DNA of 22,103 bases from Chloroflexota bacterium (GTDB taxonomy: Bacteria > Chloroflexota > Anaerolineae > B4-G1): positions 1-22,103 of the forward strand of contig JAAEPW010000890.1 in NCBI GenBank assembly GCA_024232355.1, read 5' to 3'. Position numbers and translations under genes: made by a program. Numbering within the stretch: position 1 is the stretch's first letter; every line of letters begins with the position of its first letter. The notes below the pieces were generated by a model. It saw nothing but the letters and a program-made list of their open reading frames with translations, had not been told where the DNA came from and searched no databases. This document shows, piece after piece, positions 15,429-22,103 of the stretch.

Positions 15429-18425
15429 TTATGACCCACTTTGGTGACACAAAACACACTGCTCTTTGGTACGATCCGTATGATCAATGGGTGCCGGCTT
15501 GATTTGGCCGGATGGGTCATGGCACATTACGCAATCGTCCCGCCCCTCCAGCGTGTGCGGGATGTCCGGCGTTGGCGTGCTGGCGGCCTCGTCTGACACG
15601 GCATGACACAACTGGCAATCCTCGTTGCTTCGCCCTTTGTGACCAGTGGGCACCGGCTTGAGGCCACCTTCGGCGTGACAGACCAGACACTCATCCCGCC
15701 CCTCCAACGTGTGTGGGATGCCCGGTGATGGGGTGCTGGTAGCATCGCTCGATGGTTCGTGACATAACTGGCAATCCCCACTGCTCCGTCCCTCGTGGTC
15801 GGTTGGGACCGGTTTTAGGCCGCCCTCGGCGTGACAGAGCAAGCAGTCGTCCCGCCCCTCCAGCGTGTGCGGGATACCCGGCGTCGATGTGCTGGGGACC
15901 TCATCCGACGCAGCGTGACACAACTGGCAATCCCCACTGCTCCGTCCTTCGTGATCATCTGGGACTGGTTTTAAGCCGCCCTCGGCGTGACAGAGCAAGC
16001 AGTCGTCCCGCCCCTCCAACGTGTGCGGGATGCCCGGTGTCGAGGTGCTGGGAGCCTCGACCGACGCTGCGTGACATAACTGGCAGTCATCGCTGCTTCG
16101 CCCTTCGTGGTCGACTGGGACCGGTTTTAGGCCGCCCTCGGCGTGACAGAGCAAGCAGTCGTCTCGTCCCTCCAACGTGTGCGGGATGCCCGGTGTCGAG
16201 GTGCTGGGAGCCTCACCCGACGCAGCGTGACACAACTGGCAGTCCTCGTTGCTCCGTCCTTCGTGACTGGCAGTCACCGGCTTCAAGCCGCCCTCGGCGT
16301 GGCACGCCAGACAATCGTCCCGCCCCTCCAGAACGTGCGGGATACTAGGAACTTGAACAGCAACGCTGTCGAGTTGATGACAACGCGCGCAATCCTCGTT
16401 GACGCGACCCTGGTGCGTAGCTGGCACAGGCCGGACCCCACCTGCGTCGTGGCATAGCAAACATTCCTCTCGTCCGTCTGAGGGGTGCGGCATCTGCGGC
16501 AGAATAGACGTTACCGACTCGACCCATCCCTCTGGATTGTGGCAAGTGGCGCACGTCTCCCGTACCTCCAGGTGAACGTCTGGCGGCTGGTGACAGTTTT
16601 CGCAGGCATATTCGGGCACTGGCTGGCTCTCAGAGTGACACGCACCGCAAGAGACACGCTGGTGGTTGCCAACCAATGGTACAGGATGCCGCTCCGGGGG
16701 AAGGGTCGCACCTTTAAAGCCGGTCAGCTCGTGGCAGTTTTCGCAATCTTGCCCCAGGTGGGTAGGCCCAAAGGGGGGTCCACTGGGGGGCTGGTGACAG
16801 TTGGCGCACTTGACCTCCAAGCCTTGGCTGGGAACGTGGCACGCGGAACACTCTAGCTCTGTGTGCGCGCCTTCCAACTGCATTGGAAGGCCAAAGTCTT
16901 CTGGTGGAGTCGCCGACGCAAACCCATCTGGTGTATGACAATCTTCACAGTCTGGTCCAAAGTGAGAATCAGCGGGAGGTTGGTGGCAGTTGGCGCACCG
17001 GTAAGAGAGTTGCTCAACCCCGGCGTGACAGCCATCACATCCCACCGCGGTATGCTTGCCTTCCAATGGCGAGGGATGAGGAAAAGCGGCTGCCAGGTCC
17101 ACCGAGGACCAGGCTTGACCATGACAGGCCGAGTTGGCACAGAAACTCGAATCATCACTGCCAAAGGCGATATCACCGTGACAGACTGTGCAGTCGTCGC
17201 TGGCCAAGATGCGGTGGCTGGCTATGAAATTGGCTTCCTGGTGCGACGCTGGTTCCTGGATCAGGGAAATCGTAATCTCGGACAGGGGTTCTTGTGCACT
17301 TGTCACCACCGGAATGCTGTGGCAGATGTTACAGCCCAAGCGAATGGATTCACCATCCGAGCTTTGCTGCTTGCCGTTGTGACAACGAAAGCAACCGGGG
17401 AACTCTTTGTGCTCTCCGTTGTTGGGAAAAGACTGCCACGTGATACCCGGCTCATCAAACACCAACACCGTGGCGAGTTCCTGAGCTACCTCGGTGGCCT
17501 GCTTGACGGCAGCCGCCTGGATAGCAATCACTTCTGGATACACGGACCGGTATCGCGCCTCCACCGATTCGACCGCATCCAGGGCCGTTTCCTGATCCGG
17601 ATAAGTGGTGGTGAAAAAGTTCATCAGCTCTTGTTTGATGAATGGCAGATCACGATCCAACCGGCCTTCAGCCAAGGCTTTATCAATTGTCCAATCTGGG
17701 GAGAGGAAGGGATGCCCCATCCGGTTGTGGCAATCCACACAGTCCATCACCTGCTTGTCGGCTTGGGCAATCTCATCACCAGATAAAGGAGCGGTCACAT
17801 CATTGTACTCGACCATATGTCCGTCGGGCAGGGTGGCCCGCACCCAGCGAATGTCCTGATTGCGCTCATCGGTAGCGATGTACTCGACCTGATTTTCGAT
17901 GTGCCAGTGGATGCCATAGCCCAACCCGGTCTCTCGCTCGCCGCCTCCGGTCTTGAGGGCCAGGTATATGTGCTCTTCTGTATTGTATTCATCCGGTCGA
18001 AAGTGTTTGATCTGTAGCAACCGGTCGCCGTGAAAAGTTGGCGGCCAATGGCAACGTTCGCATGATTCGTTGGTCGGGCGCAAGGATTTCGCCTCCAGAG
18101 GATGATCGTATTGGCCGAAAAGCACTGATGGCAAAGACTTTAGATGGCCGGTTTTAAGAACAATATTGCGCAGCATGCTTTCTTGTCCGATGTGACATTC
18201 CACGCATTCGACGCGGACGTGGTACGAATCCTGGTAAGCAACCAATTCTTCGAGATGCACGCCGTGGCAAAATTGGGTGCAAAAAGCTGTGCTGTTGGAC
18301 CATTCCCATCCTTGGATACCTACAATAACCAATATGACAAAACATAGAACAAGAATTGCTCTGGCGAATAGTTTTCGTCTGATAGTAGAACGTTCAGGCC
18401 CGGGACTCTTTTTTAGTTCGGCCAT
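15429..18425 (-). CDS. Membrane-anchored cytochrome c with 31 heme motifs
   Basis: A 998-residue protein with one N-terminal membrane span (about 20-40) and the rest outside the cytoplasmic membrane. I count 31 heme-binding motifs: 29 CXXCH, one CX3CH (CTQFCH, 49-54) and one CX4CH (CANSACH, 429-435). The first part (40-370) resembles NapC/NirT-type quinol-oxidising cytochromes: an anchored start, CTQFCHGVH, then CVECHIG, CERCH and CVDCH. The middle (410-640) carries CANCHQPP and CENCH pairs. The last third is seven two-heme repeats of about 52 residues. A spacing of one heme per 25-30 residues suggests a long heme wire. The ATG at 18425 has GAGGAGAT upstream. The 7-heme gene lies 75 bases upstream. 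A role carrying electrons from the membrane quinone pool outward is inferred. Confidence 0.92.
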   Translation of the reverse strand: MAELKKSPGPERSTIRRKLFARAILVLCFVILVIVGIQGWEWSNSTAFCTQFCHGVHLEELVAYQDSYHVRVECVECHIGQESMLRNIVLKTGHLKSLPSVLFGQYDHPLEAKSLRPTNESCERCHWPPTFHGDRLLQIKHFRPDEYNTEEHIYLALKTGGGERETGLGYGIHWHIENQVEYIATDERNQDIRWVRATLPDGHMVEYNDVTAPLSGDEIAQADKQVMDCVDCHNRMGHPFLSPDWTIDKALAEGRLDRDLPFIKQELMNFFTTTYPDQETALDAVESVEARYRSVYPEVIAIQAAAVKQATEVAQELATVLVFDEPGITWQSFPNNGEHKEFPGCFRCHNGKQQSSDGESIRLGCNICHSIPVVTSAQEPLSEITISLIQEPASHQEANFIASHRILASDDCTVCHGDIAFGSDDSSFCANSACHGQAWSSVDLAAAFPHPSPLEGKHTAVGCDGCHAGVEQLSYRCANCHQPPADSHFGPDCEDCHTPDGFASATPPEDFGLPMQLEGAHTELECSACHVPSQGLEVKCANCHQPPSGPPFGPTHLGQDCENCHELTGFKGATLPPERHPVPLVGNHQRVSCGACHSESQPVPEYACENCHQPPDVHLEVRETCATCHNPEGWVESVTSILPQMPHPSDGREECLLCHDAGGVRPVPATHQGRVNEDCARCHQLDSVAVQVPSIPHVLEGRDDCLACHAEGGLKPVTASHEGRSNEDCQLCHAASGEAPSTSTPGIPHTLEGRDDCLLCHAEGGLKPVPVDHEGRSSDDCQLCHAASVEAPSTSTPGIPHTLEGRDDCLLCHAEGGLKPVPDDHEGRSSGDCQLCHAASDEVPSTSTPGIPHTLEGRDDCLLCHAEGGLKPVPTDHEGRSSGDCQLCHEPSSDATSTPSPGIPHTLEGRDECLVCHAEGGLKPVPTGHKGRSNEDCQLCHAVSDEAASTPTPDIPHTLEGRDDCVMCHDPSGQIKPAPIDHTDRTKEQCVLCHQSGS
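15432..16495 (-). repeat. Array of seven diheme repeats, 156-bp period in its centre
   Basis: Seven in-frame copies encode a unit of about 52 residues with the pattern PHTLEGRDDCLLCHAEGG, then KPVP..DHEGRS and CQLCHAAS. Exact 156-base spacing is seen at 15675, 15831, 15987, 16143 and 16299. Central units are nearly identical at DNA level, while the first and last are more diverged, as expected for growth by unequal crossing-over. Copy number may vary between strains, and assembly errors are possible. Confidence 0.9.
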
Positions 18426-18500
18426 ATCTGTGTTATATCTCCTCGTGTTGGCAAAGCAGACTATTGTTCTTGGGTCAACTGCACAGGTTGAAACTTTTTC

Positions 18501-19583
18501 TCACTGGTTGGATGCTCCAGCAGCGATCCACTCGATCAAGGTATCCAATTCCGCTGCACTCAACTGGGCGTAATGTGTCCCTCGCTGCACCTCGACGATC
18601 CGGCTCCCCTCTGGATCGTCCGGCACGACGACCGGCCCCACAGAGGAGCCCGCCATCAACGAGTCATAGTCCGTCACGGTCAGGCCAGCGCTGCCGCCGT
18701 GACAACCCCCACATCGCTCGGTCAAAAGCGGGCCGATGACGGCCGTAAAGGTGGGGTCTCCTCCAGCAGACATTTCCGTTGGTGCGCTCACCGACCCCCA
18801 CGAGCGTACGAATGCCGTTACGTCCAGGATTTCTTCCCAAGAGAGCGGACCACTCAAGTCTTGGGCAAAAGCTGCCATCTGGCCGTGAGACCCGGTGCCG
18901 ATGTCTTGCAAGATTACGGCGTCGTCATGGGTGCTCCAGTATGTTTCGGCGTTGATGACCGCACCCTCGTCACCCACCGGCGTCGTGCCGTCCTCGCCGT
19001 GGCAGGTCGCACACGTCTGGGCAAAGATGACCTCGCCAGTCTGAGCATTGCCCACGGGTTGACCGGTAAAGAGCGCGTGTTCCTCGTCAGCAAAGATAAG
19101 CTGGTGGCACGCCACACAAGGATTCTCGCCGGTGGAAACGTGACTTGCTTCTGGAATAGGTGTGGGATCCGCAGGAGGCAAGGTAGGTTCTGCAACAATG
19201 ACAGAGGCAAAGTGACACTGATCGCACTGGTCATTGGCATAATCCACGTGATTGCCGGTCAGTCTGGGTGTGCTGCCCACCCCGCCACGGTGACACGAAA
19301 TGCAATCCCCCCGTCCTTCCAGCGGGTGCGGAATATCGTTTGACGGTATACCGCTGACCTCGTGGCAGTGTGCGCAATCCACGTTGCTGCGCCCCAGGTG
19401 ATCCCACGACACTCGAGGCGCACCGGCCGCACCAGACTGGTGACAACTGAGGCAATCCTCTCCAGGCATCACCGCGTGAGGCACAGGTGGTTGGGCAGCA
19501 ATAGTTCCCACGACAGCCAAAAGAGCTGTCAGGATCAACACTATGACTATTGGCCAACGATGGCGAAATATCCGAGACTTCAT
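18501..19583 (-). CDS. Exported seven-heme cytochrome c
   Basis: A 360-residue protein with a signal peptide or N-terminal anchor (residues 10-30, ending AAQPP). It has seven CXXCH motifs. Four lie in two repeat units (CLSCH 44, CAHCH 70, CISCH 94, CDQCH 120) of the same kind as in the neighbouring 31-heme protein. CVACH 156 follows. A class I cytochrome c domain starts at CATCH 191 with Met236 (GQMAAF) as possible axial ligand. A C-terminal domain starts at CGGCH 291 and ends LSAAELDTLIEWIAAGA, similar to planctomycete-type cytochrome domains. The ATG at 19583 follows GGAAGGAA. It lies 29 bases after the SPFH gene and 75 before the 31-heme gene, so an operon is likely. It may pass electrons between the anchored cytochrome and soluble acceptors. 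Confidence 0.9.
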   Translation of the reverse strand: MKSRIFRHRWPIVIVLILTALLAVVGTIAAQPPVPHAVMPGEDCLSCHQSGAAGAPRVSWDHLGRSNVDCAHCHEVSGIPSNDIPHPLEGRGDCISCHRGGVGSTPRLTGNHVDYANDQCDQCHFASVIVAEPTLPPADPTPIPEASHVSTGENPCVACHQLIFADEEHALFTGQPVGNAQTGEVIFAQTCATCHGEDGTTPVGDEGAVINAETYWSTHDDAVILQDIGTGSHGQMAAFAQDLSGPLSWEEILDVTAFVRSWGSVSAPTEMSAGGDPTFTAVIGPLLTERCGGCHGGSAGLTVTDYDSLMAGSSVGPVVVPDDPEGSRIVEVQRGTHYAQLSAAELDTLIEWIAAGASNQ

Positions 19584-19612
19584 AGTAATTCCTTCCGCGA
19601 TGTGAAAATAAT

Positions 19613-20398
19613 CTAGTCGCCTTTGTTCTTGCTCCCCATTAACGGAGTCAACGTGTTTACAATGTCCAAGGGAATCGGAATGATGGTGCTCGCTTGCTCG
19701 CTTGTCATCTCTACCAGCGTCTGCAGGTAGCGCAATTGCAGACTCACAGGCTCGTCGGCGATCATCTTTCCGGCTTGCACCAGCTTTTCGGCTGCGGCCA
19801 ACTCTCCCTCGGCATGGATGATCTTGGCCCGCTTTTCTCGTTCAGCCTCGGCCTGGCGTGCCATAGACAACTGTAGCCTTTCCGGCAGGAGCACGTCCTT
19901 GACCTCGACGGTCCCCACCTGTACGCCCCACGGCTCCTCGGTGTGATCGTCTATGATGTCCCGCAATCGCTCGTTGATCCGGTCCCGATGAGCGAGCAGT
20001 TCATCCAGTTCGGATTGACCCAGGACGCTGCGCAACGTGGTCAGTGACATCTGGGTGGTTGCTTTGACATAGTTCTTGACCGCAACAACTGCCTTTTCAG
20101 CGTCAATCACCTTAAAGTAGACAACTGCATCCACGTGGACGGTCACATTGTCGCGAGTGATCACCTCCTGTGGTTCAAGGACCAGGGTTTCAACTCGCAT
20201 ATCTACCCTGACCAAACGATCAACCCAGGGCAGGATAAAGTTGAGCCCTGCTTTACGAATGCTGATCACCCGACCAAAACGGAGCACTATTCCCAACTCC
20301 CATTGCTGAATAACTTTGATCGCAGGCCAAACGACGAGCAGCAGAAAAGCGATGGCGCCTACTCCGAGGGCCCCTCCAATAATCCATAGATTGTTCAT
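19613..20398 (-). CDS. Stomatin-like SPFH/band 7 membrane protein
   Basis: A 261-residue slipin/stomatin family protein. It has one N-terminal membrane span (about 5-26), an SPFH domain (about 28-200) beginning QQWELGIVLRFGRV and containing PEEV-like QEVITRDNVTV, and a helical Ala/Glu-rich segment (about 180-215: RQAEAEREKRAKIIHAEGE). The C-terminal TIIPIPLDIV is typical of the family. Such proteins oligomerise at the membrane and organise or protect partner membrane complexes. The length matches bacterial slipins. A strong AAGGAGG lies nine bases before the ATG at 20398. Sitting between the NrfD pair and the cytochromes, it may scaffold or quality-control this electron transfer complex, although SPFH genes are more often paired with NfeD, which is absent here. 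Confidence 0.92.
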   Translation of the reverse strand: MNNLWIIGGALGVGAIAFLLLVVWPAIKVIQQWELGIVLRFGRVISIRKAGLNFILPWVDRLVRVDMRVETLVLEPQEVITRDNVTVHVDAVVYFKVIDAEKAVVAVKNYVKATTQMSLTTLRSVLGQSELDELLAHRDRINERLRDIIDDHTEEPWGVQVGTVEVKDVLLPERLQLSMARQAEAEREKRAKIIHAEGELAAAEKLVQAGKMIADEPVSLQLRYLQTLVEMTSEQASTIIPIPLDIVNTLTPLMGSKNKGD

Positions 20399-20442
20399 TC
20401 TTCTTGCCTCCTTAAAGCATATAAGTAAATATGGTTAATAGC

Positions 20443-20502
20443 GCCCAAAACCCCTTCAGCGTTCTTCATTTTGCGAGAAACAGCGGGGGCGGGGTTTTGG
20501 GC
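20443..20502. terminator. Perfect 12-bp inverted repeat between NrfD pair and SPFH gene
   Basis: GCCCAAAACCCC (20443-20454) and GGGGTTTTGGGC (20491-20502) are perfect inverse complements with a 36-base loop. On the plus strand CTTTTT follows, as for an intrinsic terminator, but no plus-strand gene lies upstream. For the minus-strand operon it could act as a hairpin that trims or attenuates transcripts between the small membrane protein and the SPFH gene, or as a regulator site. Function is uncertain. Confidence 0.5.
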
Positions 20503-20531
20503 CTTTTTCAAAAAGCTGTTTCTTGGCAGTC

Positions 20532-20696
20532 CTACTCGAACGGCCAGCCCATCCGCTCCCACGGTTGATCTTCCTCTTGGCCGCCTTGCAGAATCCAGCG
20601 GGCCAAACTGAAATATATTACCGCCGCACTCAGTAACACGGTAATCGCAAAGATTCCGCCGAGGCCCGGTGTGGTGAAAAGCGTCGAAATGGTCAT
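20532..20696 (-). CDS. Small single-span membrane protein downstream of NrfD
   Basis: A 54-residue protein with one membrane segment (about 13-33, GGIFAITVLLSAAVIYF) and an acidic, Trp-containing tail (QEEDQPWERMGWPFE). The ATG at 20696 is chosen because GGAGGT lies five to six bases upstream; a longer frame reading back into the NrfD gene has no such site and is a shadow. It begins 20 bases after the NrfD stop, so the two are almost surely co-transcribed. No named family is recognised. Small one-span subunits are common in quinol-oxidising NrfD-type complexes, so an accessory or assembly subunit of the NrfD complex is the most likely role, by context only. Confidence 0.75.
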   Translation of the reverse strand: MTISTLFTTPGLGGIFAITVLLSAAVIYFSLARWILQGGQEEDQPWERMGWPFE

Positions 20697-20699
20697 ATT

Positions 20700-20706
20700 A
20701 CACCTC
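20700..20706 (-). promoter_or_regulatory. Ribosome binding site fixing the small protein's start
   Basis: The minus strand reads GGAGGTG followed by TAAT and the ATG at 20696. This strong site lies in the short gap after the NrfD stop codon and settles the start of the 54-residue protein over the longer upstream reading frame. Confidence 0.75.
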
Positions 20707-20715
20707 CGTCCTGAT

Positions 20716-22071
20716 CTACTCGTGCAGGTATGCGTGCACCTCTTCCGAGCGTTCCCAAATGGAAATGATGGGAAAAAAGCGGGTAAAAAGCGTATAGAGG
20801 AGCAATGGCCCGGCAAAGCAGGCAGCGGTAATGGCCCATTCAACCCAGGTGGGCGCATATTCGCCCATCGTCAGGCCGCTCAACAGCCGGGGCCGTGTCA
20901 GTGTGGGGAGAATGACGATGTATCGCTCCAACCACATTCCTAGATTGACAATCAACCCCGCCGCCACCATCCAGCCGATGCTTTTCTTCCCCTTTGTCAG
21001 GAAAATGGTCAATGGTATGGCAAAACAGCATACGAACATTACCCAGAAAGAACCGGCAAACGCGTGTGTGAACTTTTCCCAGAATATGTGCATTTCCTCT
21101 ACTTCGTGGCCATAAAAGGTGGTCAGGTATTCGGCCACCATAAAGTAGAGCCAGACCAGACTGAGGGAGATGAGCAATTTGCGCATATAGTCAAAGTGCT
21201 TGAGGGTCAGTATATCCTCCAGGTGATAGACACGCCGCAGCACGGCCATCGCAATGACAACAGCGCCAGAACCGGAAAAGACGGCTCCTACCAGAAAGAA
21301 GGGGCCCATCACCGCGGTGTGCCATCCCGGTTGCAACGTCATACTGAACACAAAGGCAACGACCGTATGGACGATGACCACCAGCATACTCATAAAGACG
21401 GCCATCCCGCTCAACATCTTTTCCAGGCGGCGATATTGTTCGGGATGTCCCTTCCAGCCAAGAGACAGGATACGGTACATTTCATGCTGCCAGTGGGGCA
21501 CATCTGTCAACTTGTCTCGGCAGATAGCAATGTCGGGCAAAAGAGACAGGTAGAAAAAGACAAGACTGGAGAAAAGGTAGAGACTCACACTGGTCACGTC
21601 CCACAGGAGGGGAGATTGAAAGCGTCCGTAGAAAAAGACGTTGCCCATGCGCTCAATACGTCCCAGGTCGAGCAGGATACTGCTGGCGCCAAAGGGGACG
21701 CTAAAGACGGTAATGGCCTCGGCTGCACGGGCCAGCGGCTTGCGCCATTCGGCTCCTACCAGCGTCAGAATAGCCGAGATAAAGGTGCCAGAGTGAGCCA
21801 GACCGATGAAAAAGACAAAGTTAACGATATAGAGGCCCCAATAGACGGGGCGATTCATCCCGGTCACGCTCAGTCCACTGACAAACTGGTATACGTAAGC
21901 GGCGGCCCCAACAGCGAGGACGATCAGCAAAAAAACTACAAGTGGGACAAAGCCACGGCTGGTGTGGGTCAGTGGAGCCAAAAGCACTGCCTCGTCCTGA
22001 GACTGAAGCTCACCTAGCGACGTTTCTCTTTTTTGTCTTTGGATTGACGTAATCTGCGTTCGCTTTAACAT
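20716..22071 (-). CDS. NrfD/PsrC family quinol-interacting membrane subunit (ActC-like)
   Basis: A 451-residue integral membrane protein with about ten spans. It is of the NrfD/PsrC family, which exchanges electrons between menaquinol and a partner iron-sulfur or cytochrome subunit. It looks closest to ActC of alternative complex III: NRPVYWGLYIVNFVFFIGLAHSG (73-95, shortened here), then RAAEAITVF (115-123), SPLLWD (153-158) and WLYFMVAEYLTTFYG (307-321). His93, Glu118 and Asp135 lie in conserved-looking membrane segments and may form the quinol or proton site. The hydrophilic N-terminus of about 38 residues has no signal peptide. The ATG at 22071 follows TAGGAAAT. Other complex subunits (iron-sulfur, molybdopterin-like) would be expected upstream of the window. 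Confidence 0.9.
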   Translation of the reverse strand: MLKRTQITSIQRQKRETSLGELQSQDEAVLLAPLTHTSRGFVPLVVFLLIVLAVGAAAYVYQFVSGLSVTGMNRPVYWGLYIVNFVFFIGLAHSGTFISAILTLVGAEWRKPLARAAEAITVFSVPFGASSILLDLGRIERMGNVFFYGRFQSPLLWDVTSVSLYLFSSLVFFYLSLLPDIAICRDKLTDVPHWQHEMYRILSLGWKGHPEQYRRLEKMLSGMAVFMSMLVVIVHTVVAFVFSMTLQPGWHTAVMGPFFLVGAVFSGSGAVVIAMAVLRRVYHLEDILTLKHFDYMRKLLISLSLVWLYFMVAEYLTTFYGHEVEEMHIFWEKFTHAFAGSFWVMFVCCFAIPLTIFLTKGKKSIGWMVAAGLIVNLGMWLERYIVILPTLTRPRLLSGLTMGEYAPTWVEWAITAACFAGPLLLYTLFTRFFPIISIWERSEEVHAYLHE

Positions 22072-22080
22072 TGTTATTTC

Positions 22081-22103
22081 CTACTCGCCCTGTAGATAGT
22101 AGA
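22081..22103 (-). CDS. C-terminal end of an upstream gene (partial)
   Basis: Just upstream of the NrfD gene the minus strand reads Y-Y-L-Q-G-E followed by TAG, which ends nine bases before the NrfD ATG. A tightly spaced stop here is what an operon with an upstream subunit gene would give. Only about seven codons are visible, so the product cannot be named and the frame may be chance. Confidence 0.35.

Noticed and set aside
15432..16495. Regular repeats as a CRISPR array
   Set aside because: The repeats are 156 bp, in frame and coding with paired heme motifs, and there are no unique spacers.
20697..20858. Upstream extension of the 54-residue protein to 108 codons
   Set aside because: The extension overlaps the NrfD coding region in another frame and lacks a ribosome binding site, whereas GGAGGT sits just before the ATG at 20696.

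Overview
This 22.1 kb window is almost entirely a one-directional (minus-strand) block of respiratory and cytochrome genes from a bacterium. The gene content suggests a member of the Chloroflexota or a similar deep-branching environmental lineage, but no rRNA or taxonomic marker is present, so this is an inference. The markers are an ActC-like NrfD membrane subunit, multiheme cytochromes with very many hemes, an SPFH protein, a long-chain polyprenyl diphosphate synthase and a SigA-like sigma factor.

Layout in the direction of minus-strand transcription, from high to low coordinates. The window opens with the last few codons of an unseen upstream gene (22081-22103). An NrfD/ActC-type quinol-interacting membrane protein follows (20716-22071), then a 54-residue single-span membrane protein (20532-20696). 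After a perfect 12-bp inverted repeat comes a stomatin-like SPFH protein (19613-20398), a 7-heme secreted cytochrome (18501-19583) and a membrane-anchored cytochrome with 31 heme-binding motifs (15429-18425). Next are a polyprenyl diphosphate synthase (14275-15312), a decayed small gene (14012-14279), a type-2 malate/lactate dehydrogenase (12907-14010) and, overlapping it by one base, a SigA-like sigma factor (11969-12907). The block ends with two giant tandem paralogues (7514-11785 and 486-7451). Each joins a 13-heme cytochrome region to Ig-like repeats and parallel beta-helix domains. A small four-span membrane protein of unknown function (11-460, plus strand) converges on the second giant gene.

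A working model, which is inference: the NrfD protein and its small partner take electrons from menaquinol, whose prenyl tail the polyprenyl synthase may supply. The 31-heme and 7-heme cytochromes carry electrons across or along the envelope. The giant cytochrome/beta-helix proteins could act outside the membrane as electron conduits or surface contacts. The dehydrogenase could feed reducing equivalents in.

The two giant genes record their own history. They share a nearly identical 5' stretch of about 0.9 kb, while the rest has diverged. A 27-bp relic of the sigma factor's 3' end lies in front of the downstream copy, showing that the duplicated unit began inside the sigma factor gene. No tRNA, rRNA, CRISPR array or insertion sequence was seen. 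No stretch longer than 300 bases lacks a gene or gene relic.
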